Below, one piece after another: positions 1 through 11,900 of a stretch of DNA of 64,000 nt. The position numbers and the translations under genes are program-made. The stretch spans positions 8,148,961 through 8,212,960 of the forward strand of contig BROE01000001.1 in assembly GCA_036571765.1 (NCBI GenBank), read 5' to 3'. The number at the start of each line of letters is the position of its first letter. Positions within the stretch are counted from its first letter, which is position 1. The stretch comes from Plecoglossus altivelis (taxonomy: Eukaryota; Chordata; Actinopteri; Osmeriformes; Plecoglossidae). The notes beneath the pieces are model-generated. The model saw nothing but the letters and a program-made list of their open reading frames with translations. It made no database searches and was not told where the DNA came from.

Positions 1-132
1 TAAAGTGGCCAATGGATAACACACAGTCTGTTTCTTCACCTCCTTTGCAACAAACACAAACAATTGCAAGTGTTCAACACATCTTCTATCCTAATCTGAG
101 TTCATATTTCCCTTAAACTGTCCAGCTCTCAC

Positions 133-1516
133 CTCTCCTACAGTAGTGACTTTGTTGACCACCATCTGTCCATCTTGCTGAACCATGTGACACCTTCTGT
201 CCAACATGTGTTCTTGAAGCTGAGAGTAGGATGAATAGGTTGTTAATGAAATAAGACAGAACATGAAATAAGCAAGTTATTAAAGGGACAAAACATTACA
301 ATACACACTCCTGTTATCAACTACTATCAACTTCTTCATGCTCAAATGATCAGGGACAATTTCAACTGGCTTACATTGACATACTCGTGATGGTCTTGCT
401 CAAAGGTTTCTAGACTCATGGACAGGTATGCTGTTTGGAAAGATGTAAAACCATGTCAATACAGATTCGGCATAGGAACGAGTAGAAGCACAGAGAAATC
501 TAAACGAAGGCCTGATGAGTTATAATCCCGTGCATCAAACCTGTGTAAACAGGTAGGATGCAACAGAAGGACTGTGTTTCAGAAAATAGCTCCGTGGCTT
601 GTGGAGAACAAAATACGACACCAAGGCAAGCGAATGGAGCGATGAACCAACCGATCGAGGACTCGCGAGTGACCGTGCCAAGTGAAAAATGCACGAGGCT
701 CCCTGCCCCCTTCAAGGACATTCGGTAAAACCGAGAAGAGAAAGAGGGTTGAGTGCTAGGATGCAGAGACACACCCTAGCAAGACTCAGAAGACTCTAAC
801 AAATCAACGAACAATACACACTAGCACAGTCAAGGTATCTTTTTGGGCCATGGTGTGTTCCAAATATCTACTTTGGGCATCGATTGGATAAAGCTTTCAT
901 GTTAATTAACATGAATGTTACTGAAACCATTGCATTAACATATAATTTCATATAAATATTAATATATATATATATAATCTATATATATTTATATACATAC
1001 ACGCAATAATATTACTAGCAGCAATGCTATAATAATAATAATGATTATTATTATATTCATACACAAAAGGATACATATATATATATATTCATAATGAATC
1101 ATAGTAGCGACACACGCAAAGGGGGAAAAAGATCAGGTTAAAATAATATAATACTACCATAGTCTCATAAGTTATATAGTAGGGGTAGTATAATTACGGA
1201 GAGGAGAGGAAGGAGAGAAAGAGAGAGAGGAGAGAGAGAGAGAGAGGAGAGAGAGAGGAGAGACGCGGAGGGAAGAGAAGACGGAAAAAAGAGGAAAGGG
1301 AAAACCAGGGAAAAAGACCAAGAGAACAGACAGAGACAGCAGACAGAGGAGAGAGAGAGAACGAGGAGAAATATTGCATGGCTGCGCATTATCGCGCACA
1401 ATGTNNNNNNNNNNNNNNNNNNNNNNNNNNNNNNNNNNNNNNNNNNNNNNNNNNNNNNNNNNNNNNNNNNNNNNNNNNNNNNNNNNNNNNNNNNNNNNNN
1501 NNNNNNNNNNNNNNNN

Positions 1517-1575
<59 letters not shown>

Positions 1576-1978
1576 CAGAGACAGAGACAGAGAGACAGAG
1601 AGAGAGGGAGAAATATTGCATGCTCTTTCCAGCACAGTGCTTATTTTATGATGTGGACTTCTTAAGTCAATGGGTGGTGCCACCACCAGATGCCCCTTCT
1701 GTAGTACTAATAGCGCTTACGTAGTACGCCAGCAAAAGACTAATGATAGCTATTGTACTGAGACTGTGAATCTTACATTTGCACCTAACATAGGCTACAT
1801 TTCTAGCTGGATACTATGCAATCGGTTATCGAAGTTATCTAGTTTTTTCAAAACCATTACTGTACTCAAGTTGTCGAGCAGGTTTCAACTTACCAATGCT
1901 GGATAGGAAGTCAATGGCCTCTGGAGAGGCTTTTAACTCGTGAATATCAGCATCTTTCCCCGGTACGCGTTCTTCCAT
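133..1978 (-). CDS. 5' part of an unrecognised protein-coding gene (three exons; continues off the left edge)
   Basis: Three exons join in frame on the minus strand. Exon 1 (1978-1894) starts MEERVPGKDADIHELKASPE and ends in phase 1 at a GTAAGT donor. Exon 2 (430-375) encodes AYLSMSLETFEQDHHEYVN and ends in phase 0. Exon 3 (219-133) encodes LQEHMLDRRCHMVQQDG and then VNKVTTVGE before a GTGAGA donor. The phases fit exactly, which supports a real gene of at least 76 residues in this window. The visible part is hydrophilic and acidic with no signal peptide or membrane segment. I do not recognise the family and assign no function. The first intron contains the N gap and a GA microsatellite. The 3' end lies left of the window. 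Confidence 0.6.
1200..1614. repeat. GA-rich microsatellite with an assembly gap (Ns at 1405-1516)
   Basis: A long purine-rich (GA)n/(GACAGA)n tract is interrupted by 112 Ns. The 16-base word GGAGAAATATTGCATG occurs on both sides of the gap, at 1365-1380 and 1607-1622, suggesting either a duplicated repeat flank or a misassembled overlap. It lies inside the first intron of the left-edge gene. Apparent long reading frames across it are repeat artefacts. Confidence 0.9.
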
Positions 1979-2721
1979 GTTGAAGAAGCATACAGCTGAT
2001 AACAATCGATAGAATCAAGTTAACGCAGCAAGAGCTGGGAACCTAACTGTGTTGCTGACTAAAGACAGCTAGAGCTATCTGGCTAACTTGATGAATGTCG
2101 ATGAGCATGTTGTTGCCTCTATCAACATCAGATGTTGCCTTAGCAACGATAACAGACAACGGTGCCAATTCCATACCGTAAAAACCATATGCGCAGCGCA
2201 ATTCTAAACAATTAGGTCAGAACGAAATGTATTTTACAAATGTACTTTAATTCAGTTACTTGTACTCTTGTTCTGGTTTTAGAAAGCAATTGTACCGTCA
2301 CTTTTATCAACAAGCCTGAACTAGCACGACAAAGAAAGATTATGATGAATAAGTCACCCTAAAATAAAGGAGTCACCATTGGCATAAATGTCTGTTATTT
2401 GAGGAGTATGCAATACACAGGACTGGAAACGAATCAGTTTACAACTGAGGTTTATGGTCAACCAAAATGTGCAGAAAAGCTGAAAGTTCTTTTTATTATT
2501 ACATGGTTATGTAACATACATTATTCAGGGTCTTTTCATATTACACCAAGTGCCTAGACTATTTTTCGAAGAAAGTACAAAAGTATACAAAAGCCATACA
2601 TTTCAATTTAAAAAGGGTTTTGTTACAACGATGATAAAAAAACATATTTGGTTAAATCACTGCTCTTTCATCATCCAAACGTAGCTACTGTCCATAGTGT
2701 GAGAAATAATAGGGTTATGAT
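1979..2721. other. Intergenic stretch / 3' UTR of the caspase gene
   Basis: No coding signal is visible. The right half is AT-rich and probably forms the 3' UTR of the caspase gene; a TTTATT at 2492-2497 reads AATAAA on the minus strand and is a candidate polyadenylation signal. The left part is the upstream region of the left-edge gene. Confidence 0.4.
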
Positions 2722-4650
2722 TTACTTTTTATTGTGAAAGATTAGTGTTTTCCTCAGAGTTGACCTTAGCTCTGACATCTGTTTTAGTTTTCCTGGTTTA
2801 TTTGCTGCCTCCTTCAGGCTGACTTCATTATTGACTCTTGTAAAGATGGTTAGGATGTCATCGCCCCTGGACACAAACACAGCACATGGTGAACACACAA
2901 TAAACACAAAACTTGCCTTTTTTATATAGACCTCAAAACTAAATGTTGCATTACCCTGTACAACCTATTTCCAGTTGTTTGCAGAGAGACTGGATGAACC
3001 AGGAACCTTGAGCTTTGTCTCTGAAAGAAACATATTTTTCTACAGTGGAATTAGCCAATAGGATATCTGCCTCTACAGGAATGTAGTATGGTTGTTGTGA
3101 AGACGAAGATGGTTCAGCATCAGTTTCCATCTCCTCCTCTGTCTCTGTAAAGTCCACACGCACTCCTGACTGTTTTTTTGATCCTTGACATGCCTGAATG
3201 ATGAACACCTTTGGTTTGCCAATAAGGGCAGGGCATTCACTCCCTTTGAAAGTGGAGATCACTTCATCGATGGGGAGGACTGAGTAGTCAATTCCCCAGA
3301 TACATCCTCTTTCGCCATGGCTCAGGGCACAGCAGACAATGGCATCTCCGTGCGTGATAGGATTCTTCATTTCCGTAAACTGACTGCCAGACCACTCCTT
3401 AACTTTGCATTTCTGAAGCTCAGCTAAATTCAATGATGCAAAATGATGCAACACATCAGCCATTTGCGTCTTGGTCTGGTCCTGGCACAACACAACTCTG
3501 AATCCTAGCCAGCTGAATACCTTCACCAGGGCATCTGCAGGGAGGAAAAGACACACAATATTAAATCCTACAACCCTCGCAGTCACTCGTCTATTGGATG
3601 TAACCTGTTACAAACTTAAGAGTAAACTTGAGATCAAGCCAAGTCATTGTGTACATGGGCATGGCACGAAAGATGCTCCATCTCACGTTATTTAAAAACT
3701 CGTACAATCTGAAGTTCGAAACTCCAAAAGTTTGTGTCCTGCTACACACCAACGTCTTTCTGTGTTCCTGTTCTGGGATGGACCTTGAAGTTACTGTTGT
3801 TGATGATCACACAGAGTCCTTGTGGATCACTCGTCATTGTATAGCAAATGTTCTGAAAAATGTACAATTACATTTCCATTGTCAAATATTACATTAACAT
3901 ATATAATGCAATCTTTAACTGGGACAGTAGTTTTAAGACACGTCAATTTACCTCCATCATTAATCTACTCTTTAATGTGTTCAATGTGTTTCCAAGAGTC
4001 AACCTCACAAGTTTTTAAAACAGCAAAGGTACCTCACCATTTGTTTGAACTAGAGGAAAATTGTGTCCTTCATAAGTAGCTAAGTGTCTATGAGAATTGT
4101 TAGCACTTTTGTTTACAAAAAATATAATGTTCTGCAGTAACAACAAAATGTACTTGAATACAAAAGCTCAAACTAAAATTCTTACTTTGATCGTTCCAAC
4201 TTCTTGTGTAACATCGAAATAAAAAAAAAAGAAAGAAACGTTGAGTTAATTTTTGTTTAGCTTGTAAAAGAGGACACAATTAACGAGAGCAGCTCATTAC
4301 AATATTACAACAGGATATATTAGTGGTGGGAATAGTAGCATACCATTGCTGAGATTGGGATTTAAATGGAGGATATCTTTCAACCTGGGGTAGGTGTCCA
4401 TAATCAAACCATCCTCTTGAAGTAAGTTCACAAATGCTGTGCTCGTCGGTTCTCCTTTATCTCTGACTTTATCTATTAGTGTTCTTGCGGCCCCTTCCGT
4501 GTCTATTCGAAACTTGTCTTCTAGGTGGTGGTAGTCTCGGTCAGTCAAAATGTTTCTTTGATGCACCATGTCGAAGATGAGAAAGTCCCTTGACAGAATA
4601 CTTATGAAATCCGTCTTACTTCTTTTCAAAAAGTCTTTGTTAGATGCCAT
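2722..4650 (-). CDS. CARD-containing caspase-8-like initiator caspase
   Basis: Five exons (4650-4344, 4202-4186, 3852-3750, 3534-2955, 2866-2722) join in frame to 383 residues. Residues 1-102 form a six-helix death-fold domain that reads as a CARD, with no paired DEDs as in mammalian caspase-8. The catalytic part is caspase-8-like: TMTSDPQGLCVIINNSNF, catalytic His215 in ALSHGERG, catalytic Cys258 in IIQACQG (QACQG is the caspase-8/10 form, where most caspases have QACRG), and p10 motifs SFRDKAQGSWFIQSLC and GGDDILTIFTRVNNEVS. The acidic linker around EMETD is a candidate inter-subunit cleavage site. A fish-type CARD-caspase-8 is known from family surveys; which zebrafish symbol applies is not settled. 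Expected role is proteolytic activation in apoptosis or inflammasome-like complexes. The second exon is only 17 nucleotides. An acceptor 15 bases upstream of the ATG implies a 5' UTR exon. Confidence 0.9.
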
Positions 4651-4890
4651 CCTGCACTAAACCTGGAAGAACAAGAAGACATTACTTTCCATTCTTCTTT
4701 TTCAAAAACGCACACTTGCAAGCTACTCTGGTGCCATAAAGCCAACCTCCACTTAGCAGTTAGCAGTTATTAATGTTTTACGTTGCTGTGTGGCTCAAAT
4801 TACCAGCTGAGTCAATACAAATATAATGGATTTATACAGCCTACCCATGCAACATACCACGATTGAACAATTTACAATACAATGTATTAC

Positions 4891-5046
4891 CTTAACATAT
4901 CCCCATATCCCGATGAAGATGACGGAAGTGAAGAGAGAAGTGAAAACGATGGTATCGAGTAAGAGCCCGCCTCGGCGACAGACGTGGTCTTTACCGGAAG
5001 TTTTCAAACGACTAAACACACCCTTCTGTAGACCAGAGTCCCGCAT
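4891..5046 (-). other. Candidate 5' UTR exon with a small membrane-protein upstream ORF
   Basis: Upstream of the caspase start, a minus-strand frame from an ATG at 5046 runs to a good GTAATA donor after 4891. It begins MRDSGLQKGVFSRLKTSGKD and contains a hydrophobic span (LLLDTIVFTSLFTSVIFIGI). Splicing this donor to the acceptor at 4665 just before the caspase ATG would give a stop two codons later, making it an upstream ORF of about 53 codons. Read unspliced, it continues to 4795. No family is recognised and coding status is uncertain. Confidence 0.3.
4925..4947 (+). promoter_or_regulatory. Candidate interferon-stimulated response element pair
   Basis: GAAGTGAAG and GAAGTGAAAAC lie 12 bases apart and fit the GAANNGAAA core bound by IRF proteins. 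They sit between the divergently transcribed caspase and cytokine-receptor genes. They overlap the small candidate ORF, so the match may be chance. Confidence 0.25.
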
Positions 5047-5509
5047 ACGCTTGAACCTGCCGTAATAGACTGATGAAGCTTTTGCTTCCTTCCCCTTATC
5101 GTACACAGCCCTTCTCAATCTAACAAACGCACAGCAGACTGATTGACATTGAAGTAGACCACGACTGGAAAACTGGTAAGAGAAGCATTGTTCTGTAAGT
5201 TGTGATTGCTTTCATTAATTGTGATATATTATAAATTGATTCATATTTTGTTTACTATTAATACAATAGTCTGGAGGACACATGGTTTGTGTTTATGTTG
5301 TGCCCATCTAATACGTGACATATTTATACCCTGATTATTGGAGGTTTCAGTTTTTCTTTTTCGTGGTAGAAGTTACTGCTCACTGATCAATGTTTAAAGT
5401 GGGCAGCTGTGTCCAGGAAATTACACTGCATTAGTAACTGTGTCTGGATGAAGAAATTAGTTCATGTATTTTTGTGTTTGTCTGTTCCTACATATTTTCT
5501 AGGTTCACT

Positions 5510-7952
5510 ATGCTGCCTTCTCTTTTTTGTTCCCTTTTCTGGTTCTTGTTTTCCTGTGCTACATTGAGCGGAGGTGAGTCTTACGTTTTTCATGTGTGTC
5601 TTTGGGTTGACCTAAACGTGTGTACTATTTGGGATGTTAATGGTGTTTGTGCTGACAGGGACAGAGACCCCTCAGAGTGAACCCAATGTGACTAAGAAAG
5701 CAGAGAGATGGGATGAGACAGACACAAAGCCTTTTGAACAGAACAAGAATCAAACATTAGCCCATACACATACACTCACTGATCCACCTGCACACCAAAT
5801 AACAGAGCACACACGCACACGCACTACTCTACAGACCGACTTGTTAAGTGGAGAGGAACCCTTTTCATCTGATCCATGTCAGGATATTGACCTGCAAAAT
5901 CACCCATACGAATCAGTAAGATTCTAAATGATTTTTTAAATGCATTTATTAAAAACAAAAACAACATATATTCCAACCAATTCATAAATAAATGGAATGG
6001 TCGGGTAACATGTAACATGTCTTTTTAAATTGTGTTGTTGCTGTTTTTTTCTCTGTAGCCCGAAACTAAGCCTTTATTGACAGAATGTGTAAGAGATCAT
6101 CAGGGAAAGGAGAACTGCACAACATCCCAACAAGAGCATCAGTGTCCCTATTTAAGGGAATATTCCTGCTTCATTGACCTGTCCAATAAGTTCAACTGCT
6201 CCTGGACATCCGATAAACTCCCCGATGGCAGCAAATACTCTACCTCTGTCATGTAAGACCTACAGTCATTCCGACTGTTGCATGAAAGTCATTCACAGTT
6301 TTTAGTAATGTGATTGAAAATTAGCAGTTAAGTATTCATTCTAATAATAAAATAATCTGTATATTGTGTAAATGTTTGTGTGATTTTCATCACCAAGTGT
6401 GTGTAACGAAAAGGCCATCTCCACCATTGATTGTGTGGGGGATAATATTGGTGGAGGAACTCAGTCCGGAGCCATGGTCAGTTGCAGTAGAGCGGTGGAC
6501 GTTGATGCTGATTCGCTGATCTTCAGAGTGAAGGTGTCTACACCTTATATCTCATGCCTCTACAATACTATGTTTAGCAAAAGAAACATAGGTAAGTGAC
6601 CACGAATGAGACTACTAGTAGTAGTACTGAAGTAAACCTCTTAACCTCCTAAGAACTTCTTCCTGTACCACTTGTGAGTTTTGTTGTGTGGTTATTTATC
6701 TGACATGGTCCTCCAAGCAATTAACTATGCAACTGGAAAACAATTTTGTGTGTCATTGTGATTAACATGTACAAAATAGAAGGAACATTGCTTTGCAAGG
6801 AATAAATACATGTTTTAGATCTGTGTGTCTGTGATCAAAGGTTGCAGATCTGGTTAGTCTTGACTAATAATACTGTCAAAGCATGAACTATGTGTGTCTT
6901 ACATAGTTTGTTTGTGCTCAAAGTGTTGCCGAGCCCTCCTCCCAATCTCAGGGTTCGGAGGGTCATCGGAGGTGATTTACTAGTTCAATGGGATATTCCC
7001 TACAGCCCGGAGACCTCTTCACCGATTTGCTTTAAATATGAACTATTCATCAACAACCAAGAGGTACAACTACTCCAGCATGTCCTATGTCAGCATGCCT
7101 GTGTGTTTATTCAAAACAGCGTCTGACGAGCCCTAACTGTACAACAACTGTGTGTGTTTTTTGGTGTGCATAAGCAGAAAAGGTTTGAAGCACGTCTGAA
7201 CTACACAGAACCAAATGCAGACGTGTCACTTGCCTATCAGGTAAAGATCAGGACACAGCCAAGTAGTAACTGCCATGAAGTTCACCATTGGAGTGCATGG
7301 AGTACCTTTGGTGAGCAATCATAAAGATATTACAAAGTAATAACTTCAGTTCATCCAAACCTCCAACATCAATTTGTGTGTGTAACATTGTGTTTAGAAG
7401 TGCCAGCGTGTGCATCAAGCCAGTTAGAACCATTGGTGGTTATTGGTATGGCCCTTGGAATACCCATGGTTCTCCTAGCGTTACTGATGTTGCTCAGGCC
7501 CCAGAGGTATGCATTCTGTCTCTCTTTATTTTCTCCCGTTTACATAGTTTACTTTATACATAGAAAATGCACTGTAGTCTTTTCATTTAAGAGTACCAAT
7601 CCAATTTGGCTTTGAGAAAAACAAGAAGGATGAGCAAGAAAGGAACAGTTAACAAGACAGAGACATGAACTGTACTCTCTCCATGAACTTATAGAAAAAA
7701 GCCCAATCTGTTGGCTGAACTTAAAAAAGAGGAAACATGCTAAGAAGTCACTGCCAGGAAATAAGCACATCATAAGAGTTTTTGCACTTGTGCAACCACC
7801 AGACAAGATTAAAACAGTGAAGATTCTAGGCCTTTGTTGACTTATATGTGTGTGTTTCAGGGTGTCCAAACTTCTATTTCCACCCATACCCCAGCCTCCC
7901 AAGAAGATTAGACTTCTTCTGGAAAGACAAGACTTGTTCCAGGTAGATGTAC

Positions 7953-7987
<35 letters not shown>

Positions 7988-8130
7988 TTACCACAAGGCC
8001 TAAAATGTGTTTGTCCATTGTGTCTTTTTTACAGTTTGTCCCTACACACTTATCCAAATGCGTGGATGACATCACTATAGTAGAGGAAGCAGATGAGACT
8101 CCTGAAAAGGATCCAGTCACTAGCTGGTAA
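5510..8130 (+). CDS. Type I cytokine receptor alpha chain, IL5RA/CSF2RA/IL13RA-like
   Basis: Nine exons join in frame to 422 residues: 5510-5573, 5659-5915, 6059-6252, 6398-6591, 6924-7063, 7178-7310, 7398-7506, 7861-7942 and 8035-8130. A signal peptide (MLPSLFCSLFWFLFSCATLS) is followed by a Ser/Thr-rich stretch, a cysteine-bearing cytokine-binding domain (CFIDLSNKFNCSW), a fibronectin III domain beginning VLPSPPPNLRV, and the diagnostic WSAWS box at residues 321-325. A single membrane span lies at about 338-358. The short tail has a JAK-binding Box 1 (LLFPPIPQPPKKI), close to the form in IL-5R-alpha, GM-CSFR-alpha and IL-13R-alpha-1. No tyrosine motif for STAT docking is seen in the tail, so it is probably a ligand-binding alpha chain needing a shared beta chain. 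The start was chosen because it opens the signal peptide right after a 3' splice site at 5502. The exact orthologue is unresolved. Confidence 0.9.
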
Positions 8131-8610
8131 ACTGGCATGGAGACATCAGCACCATCAGCTTCTCTAACCTTAATTTACACTTAAAGCAACTCTTTTACAG
8201 CAGGTTATGTCAGGATAAGCAGTTTCAAAGGGTGAGAAAAATGAGTGATTGCATACCATGTTTAACATGAGTTACATTAACTACAATGAATGAATGTGAA
8301 TGAAATGGAAAGTGTCTGTCACTCACATATACATACTGTTATTTCAGAAACCTGGGTGCTTTATTGATGGCACAGTTAGCTTGAGATTTAGCCCTCTGGT
8401 AGACAGCAGGGAGAGACCAGGAATACCATGTGGATAGACTCACTCGGTCAGTGTATTTTACGGTTTTAAATAGATTATGTAAAACATCAAACGCCATTCA
8501 GAAATGCTATGACTCATAGAGTATTGCTTGCACTGTAGCTTTTGGATTGTGTAAAGCTGTGTAAAAGTTTGACTTGATTCTGGTCATTTTCACAGTGGCA
8601 TTTTGGTTGA

Positions 8611-8616
8611 AATAAA
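8611..8616 (+). terminator. Polyadenylation signal of the cytokine receptor gene
   Basis: AATAAA lies 481 bases after the stop codon in an AT-rich 3' UTR and is the first canonical plus-strand hexamer there. Confidence 0.55.
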
Positions 8617-8951
8617 CATTTGCTTTGTTGAATTTATAATGGATAATAGAACTTAACATTTGTTGCATATCTAGGTATGAGTCACTTTAGCTTAGATATT
8701 AGATTAGTGTCCATCCTCATTGCAGGCTTGAAGTATCTTGGGTAAAAGACGGAGAAGTAGCTCTACCTAGTGGACACATACCAAAACAAAAATTAACACT
8801 CCCCAAGGTTTCCTTACGCCAACCCACTATGCCCCCAACCCTGCCCCCATGTGCAGACAAAACAGAGTCAATTACATATTAATATTATAAACACAGTACT
8901 AAAACATGTTTAAAGGCTGTTGTTTTATATACGAAACAAAACATCAACACA

Positions 8952-11900
8952 TTAAAAACGTACCTGACCAGTTGCAGTCATCTCTACTGAAAATGACGTG
9001 TTAGTCTTATATTTCCATATAGGCCATCTCTGTTAACAATACATCAAAGCCGATATATTAGACATACACGTTTAAACAAGTTTGTGCGATTAAAATGGGA
9101 TAGTAAACATAATATATTATCCCTGTGTGTCAAAATATAAACCTCATCCTATCCTGGCCTGAGTAATGGAAGTGAGTTTGTCGCAGGTGGCCCATGCCTA
9201 GCCAAAGTTACGGGGGGAACTGCAGGCAGACAGGTCCGATGACTCGTGGGTGGTCGTCCTAAATGTTACGACAATAACTCTCTTCCCATCCTGGCCTGCT
9301 TTCCGCCACACGTGTATGAGACCGCCCAGAGTAATGGGAGTGAGTTTATGGCAGGTGGTCCTTGCCTAGCCAGATTTACGGGGGAACTGCAGGTGGGAGG
9401 GCGGGCAGGTGTGGTGACTCGTGGGTACCGAAAAATATAGACAAAGACTAAACCTCATCCCAGCCTGGCCTGCTTCGCGCCACACGTGGGGGGAACTGAC
9501 CTGAGTAATGGGAGTGAGTTTGGCACAGGTATAGCTTGCCCAGCCAGAGTAATGGGTAGAACTGCAGGTGGGTGGATGGGCAGACAAATTACCTGTTGCT
9601 GGCCTTATGTCTTGCAGCCGGGTCTTGTCCAGTGGGTGTGTAAGGGGGATTATGATGTCAGAGTCAATGCCTCTTCTATAACTTTCTATCAGCCTGTCCA
9701 GAGACCTGAAATGCTGCTGCCTTTTTCCTGTAGGAACCTTCGAGAACACATACAAACACACATACTGACAGTGCTGTTTATGTGCATGTGTTGTGTTTGT
9801 GCCTGTGTAGACTAGTCACTCACCTGAAGGACCCATCCTTCAGAGGACTGGCTGATCCTGTATGTGTAGACGTGTGGAGTCTGCCTGGAAACAGTTAAGT
9901 GTATGGAAAGATATTAGTGTCAGAATGAAAATGTTGATTCTTAATCTACTCGCATTTAAGTATTGAAGATGGATTGCTTCTGAGACCTGATGCCTTTTCC
10001 ATGAAGGCCCCATAAAAAACAGTAATTTAAGTCCCAAACCTGACTTGAGTTAGCTTAACAACTCAAGCAGGGCTTAAACGGTTTCATAAAGACCTATTTC
10101 AGCTCACGCATCCTACTAATTGAAATGAGGTTAAGGCAAAATAATTGTGCGTGCACCATATACTTAAACAGCCCGAGAGTTAGAACGAGGATTATATCGT
10201 TTCTCCAGGAAAAGTAATGCGCACGGCCGCGTGATAACTTCGAGAAAGCGGTACCTTTCAGCAGCTCCTTCAGCAACCACATCAAAATAAAATGATCTGC
10301 CATGATTGACGTGAACATTGGGCCATGTAGCTCGAGGTCCGTTTTATAAAGCTTCACTTAATTGATTAACGCTCTAAACACAGTAAAGGACATTGACCTT
10401 TGACATTATTCTATAAACCTACTAATATGCAATACATTATGCAGTAGCCGAACAGTTGAAATCGCAAACTACAATCTATCCCTACGTTTAACGTATGTTT
10501 TTATCATTCTGAAATATAAGTTCATCATTGTTTAATGCATTAGGATACATTTTGAAGTCTATGTATTTCAGTTGATTTTCAATAAATGCGTAGCCTACGT
10601 ATTCAACTAACAGTAAATAATAAAATAAGAATGTCCATGGTAAATCATCGCTTTCTCGTCGAGTCGGTGTTGAAGGAACGTCTGATTAAGCACCAACTCG
10701 GACTAAGCCTGGCAGTTAGACCCAATCTCATTTCTACCCCTTTGCCCTTCACTTACCCCTACGCCTTCGTTTTGCGCGTTCGCGTGAAGGGGTAGGGGTC
10801 GCTCGATTCTCTTTTGGCCGGAATGGTAGGGGTAAGGGGAAGGGCCAGCTAGCCCTTCAAACGAAGATATTTCAGGACCACACTTCAAACGAAAAGGTAT
10901 GAGGAGTTTCCCTGCTTACACCATTAATAAGGATTTTAACGACAAATAATCGTTTGTTTCATGTAAAATTCAATCGTGTAATATTTACGTTCAGCCTGCC
11001 CCCGACCAGACTAGTTTCGCAGCCTAAGTTGCCTTAGTAACTGAGTTCTTACTACATTGGGCAGGCTTTTTCTGTTCCGTTAACTCGCTTTATGGAACAG
11101 GCCTGTGGTAGTGTTGGTATGCCTCCGCCTCTCGTTGTAATAATCAATGTGTTACATGCATGTATATGATGTGAGTGTGTGCATCTCTAGTTGGTGTCAA
11201 CCTAAACAATCATGATCTGTGTACAACACATGAGAACACTATTTGCTCTGCTCCATTAAATCTTCAGAATTATTGTTTCATTTTGTTGTTAGATTTGGAA
11301 TTTGGAAATTAAAATGAGGTTAAAACTAATATTAAGCAAATCACTCTGATGTGCGGAAATGGTCCAAAGGGTATTTTCTATGTAACTATTTTGAGCTTTG
11401 TTTAAGACAAATCTAAGATCTTCCCACACAAATGTTTCCACATTTTTAGATACTCTTAATAGTATATAGTTATTTTCCCCATATCGATGCAGCGCAAAAT
11501 ATGAATGAAATGTTTCCTTTAAATAAGAACATTTCATTTCAATTGAATGCTTTCAAAACAACTCTGTAGCCTAAACTTAAATTAGATAGAATAACTTTTT
11601 ATTTTAGGACATTTATGTGCTATGTCAAAAATATTTGTGAAATATCAGATACAACTCTGCTATGTTAAAGAAGTTAGTCTTTAGACAGCATAATATATCA
11701 CAAATAACTTGTGGTTTGCTCAGACACACAAGACATGGATGGACATATACAGTATAAAATAGAAGAATCAAGACATCCATTTGCCTCAACCCATCATCCA
11801 TTCATATTCTGCTGAGAAATAAATAAAACATGACAAAAATATATTATGTATATTTCTTCTATCTTCGTCATACAGAGACTTGAGGTAAAATAATTTACAA

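Noticed and set aside
1165..1724. Long open frames across the GA tract and N gap
   Set aside because: They are made of dinucleotide repeat and unknown bases with no splice or family support.
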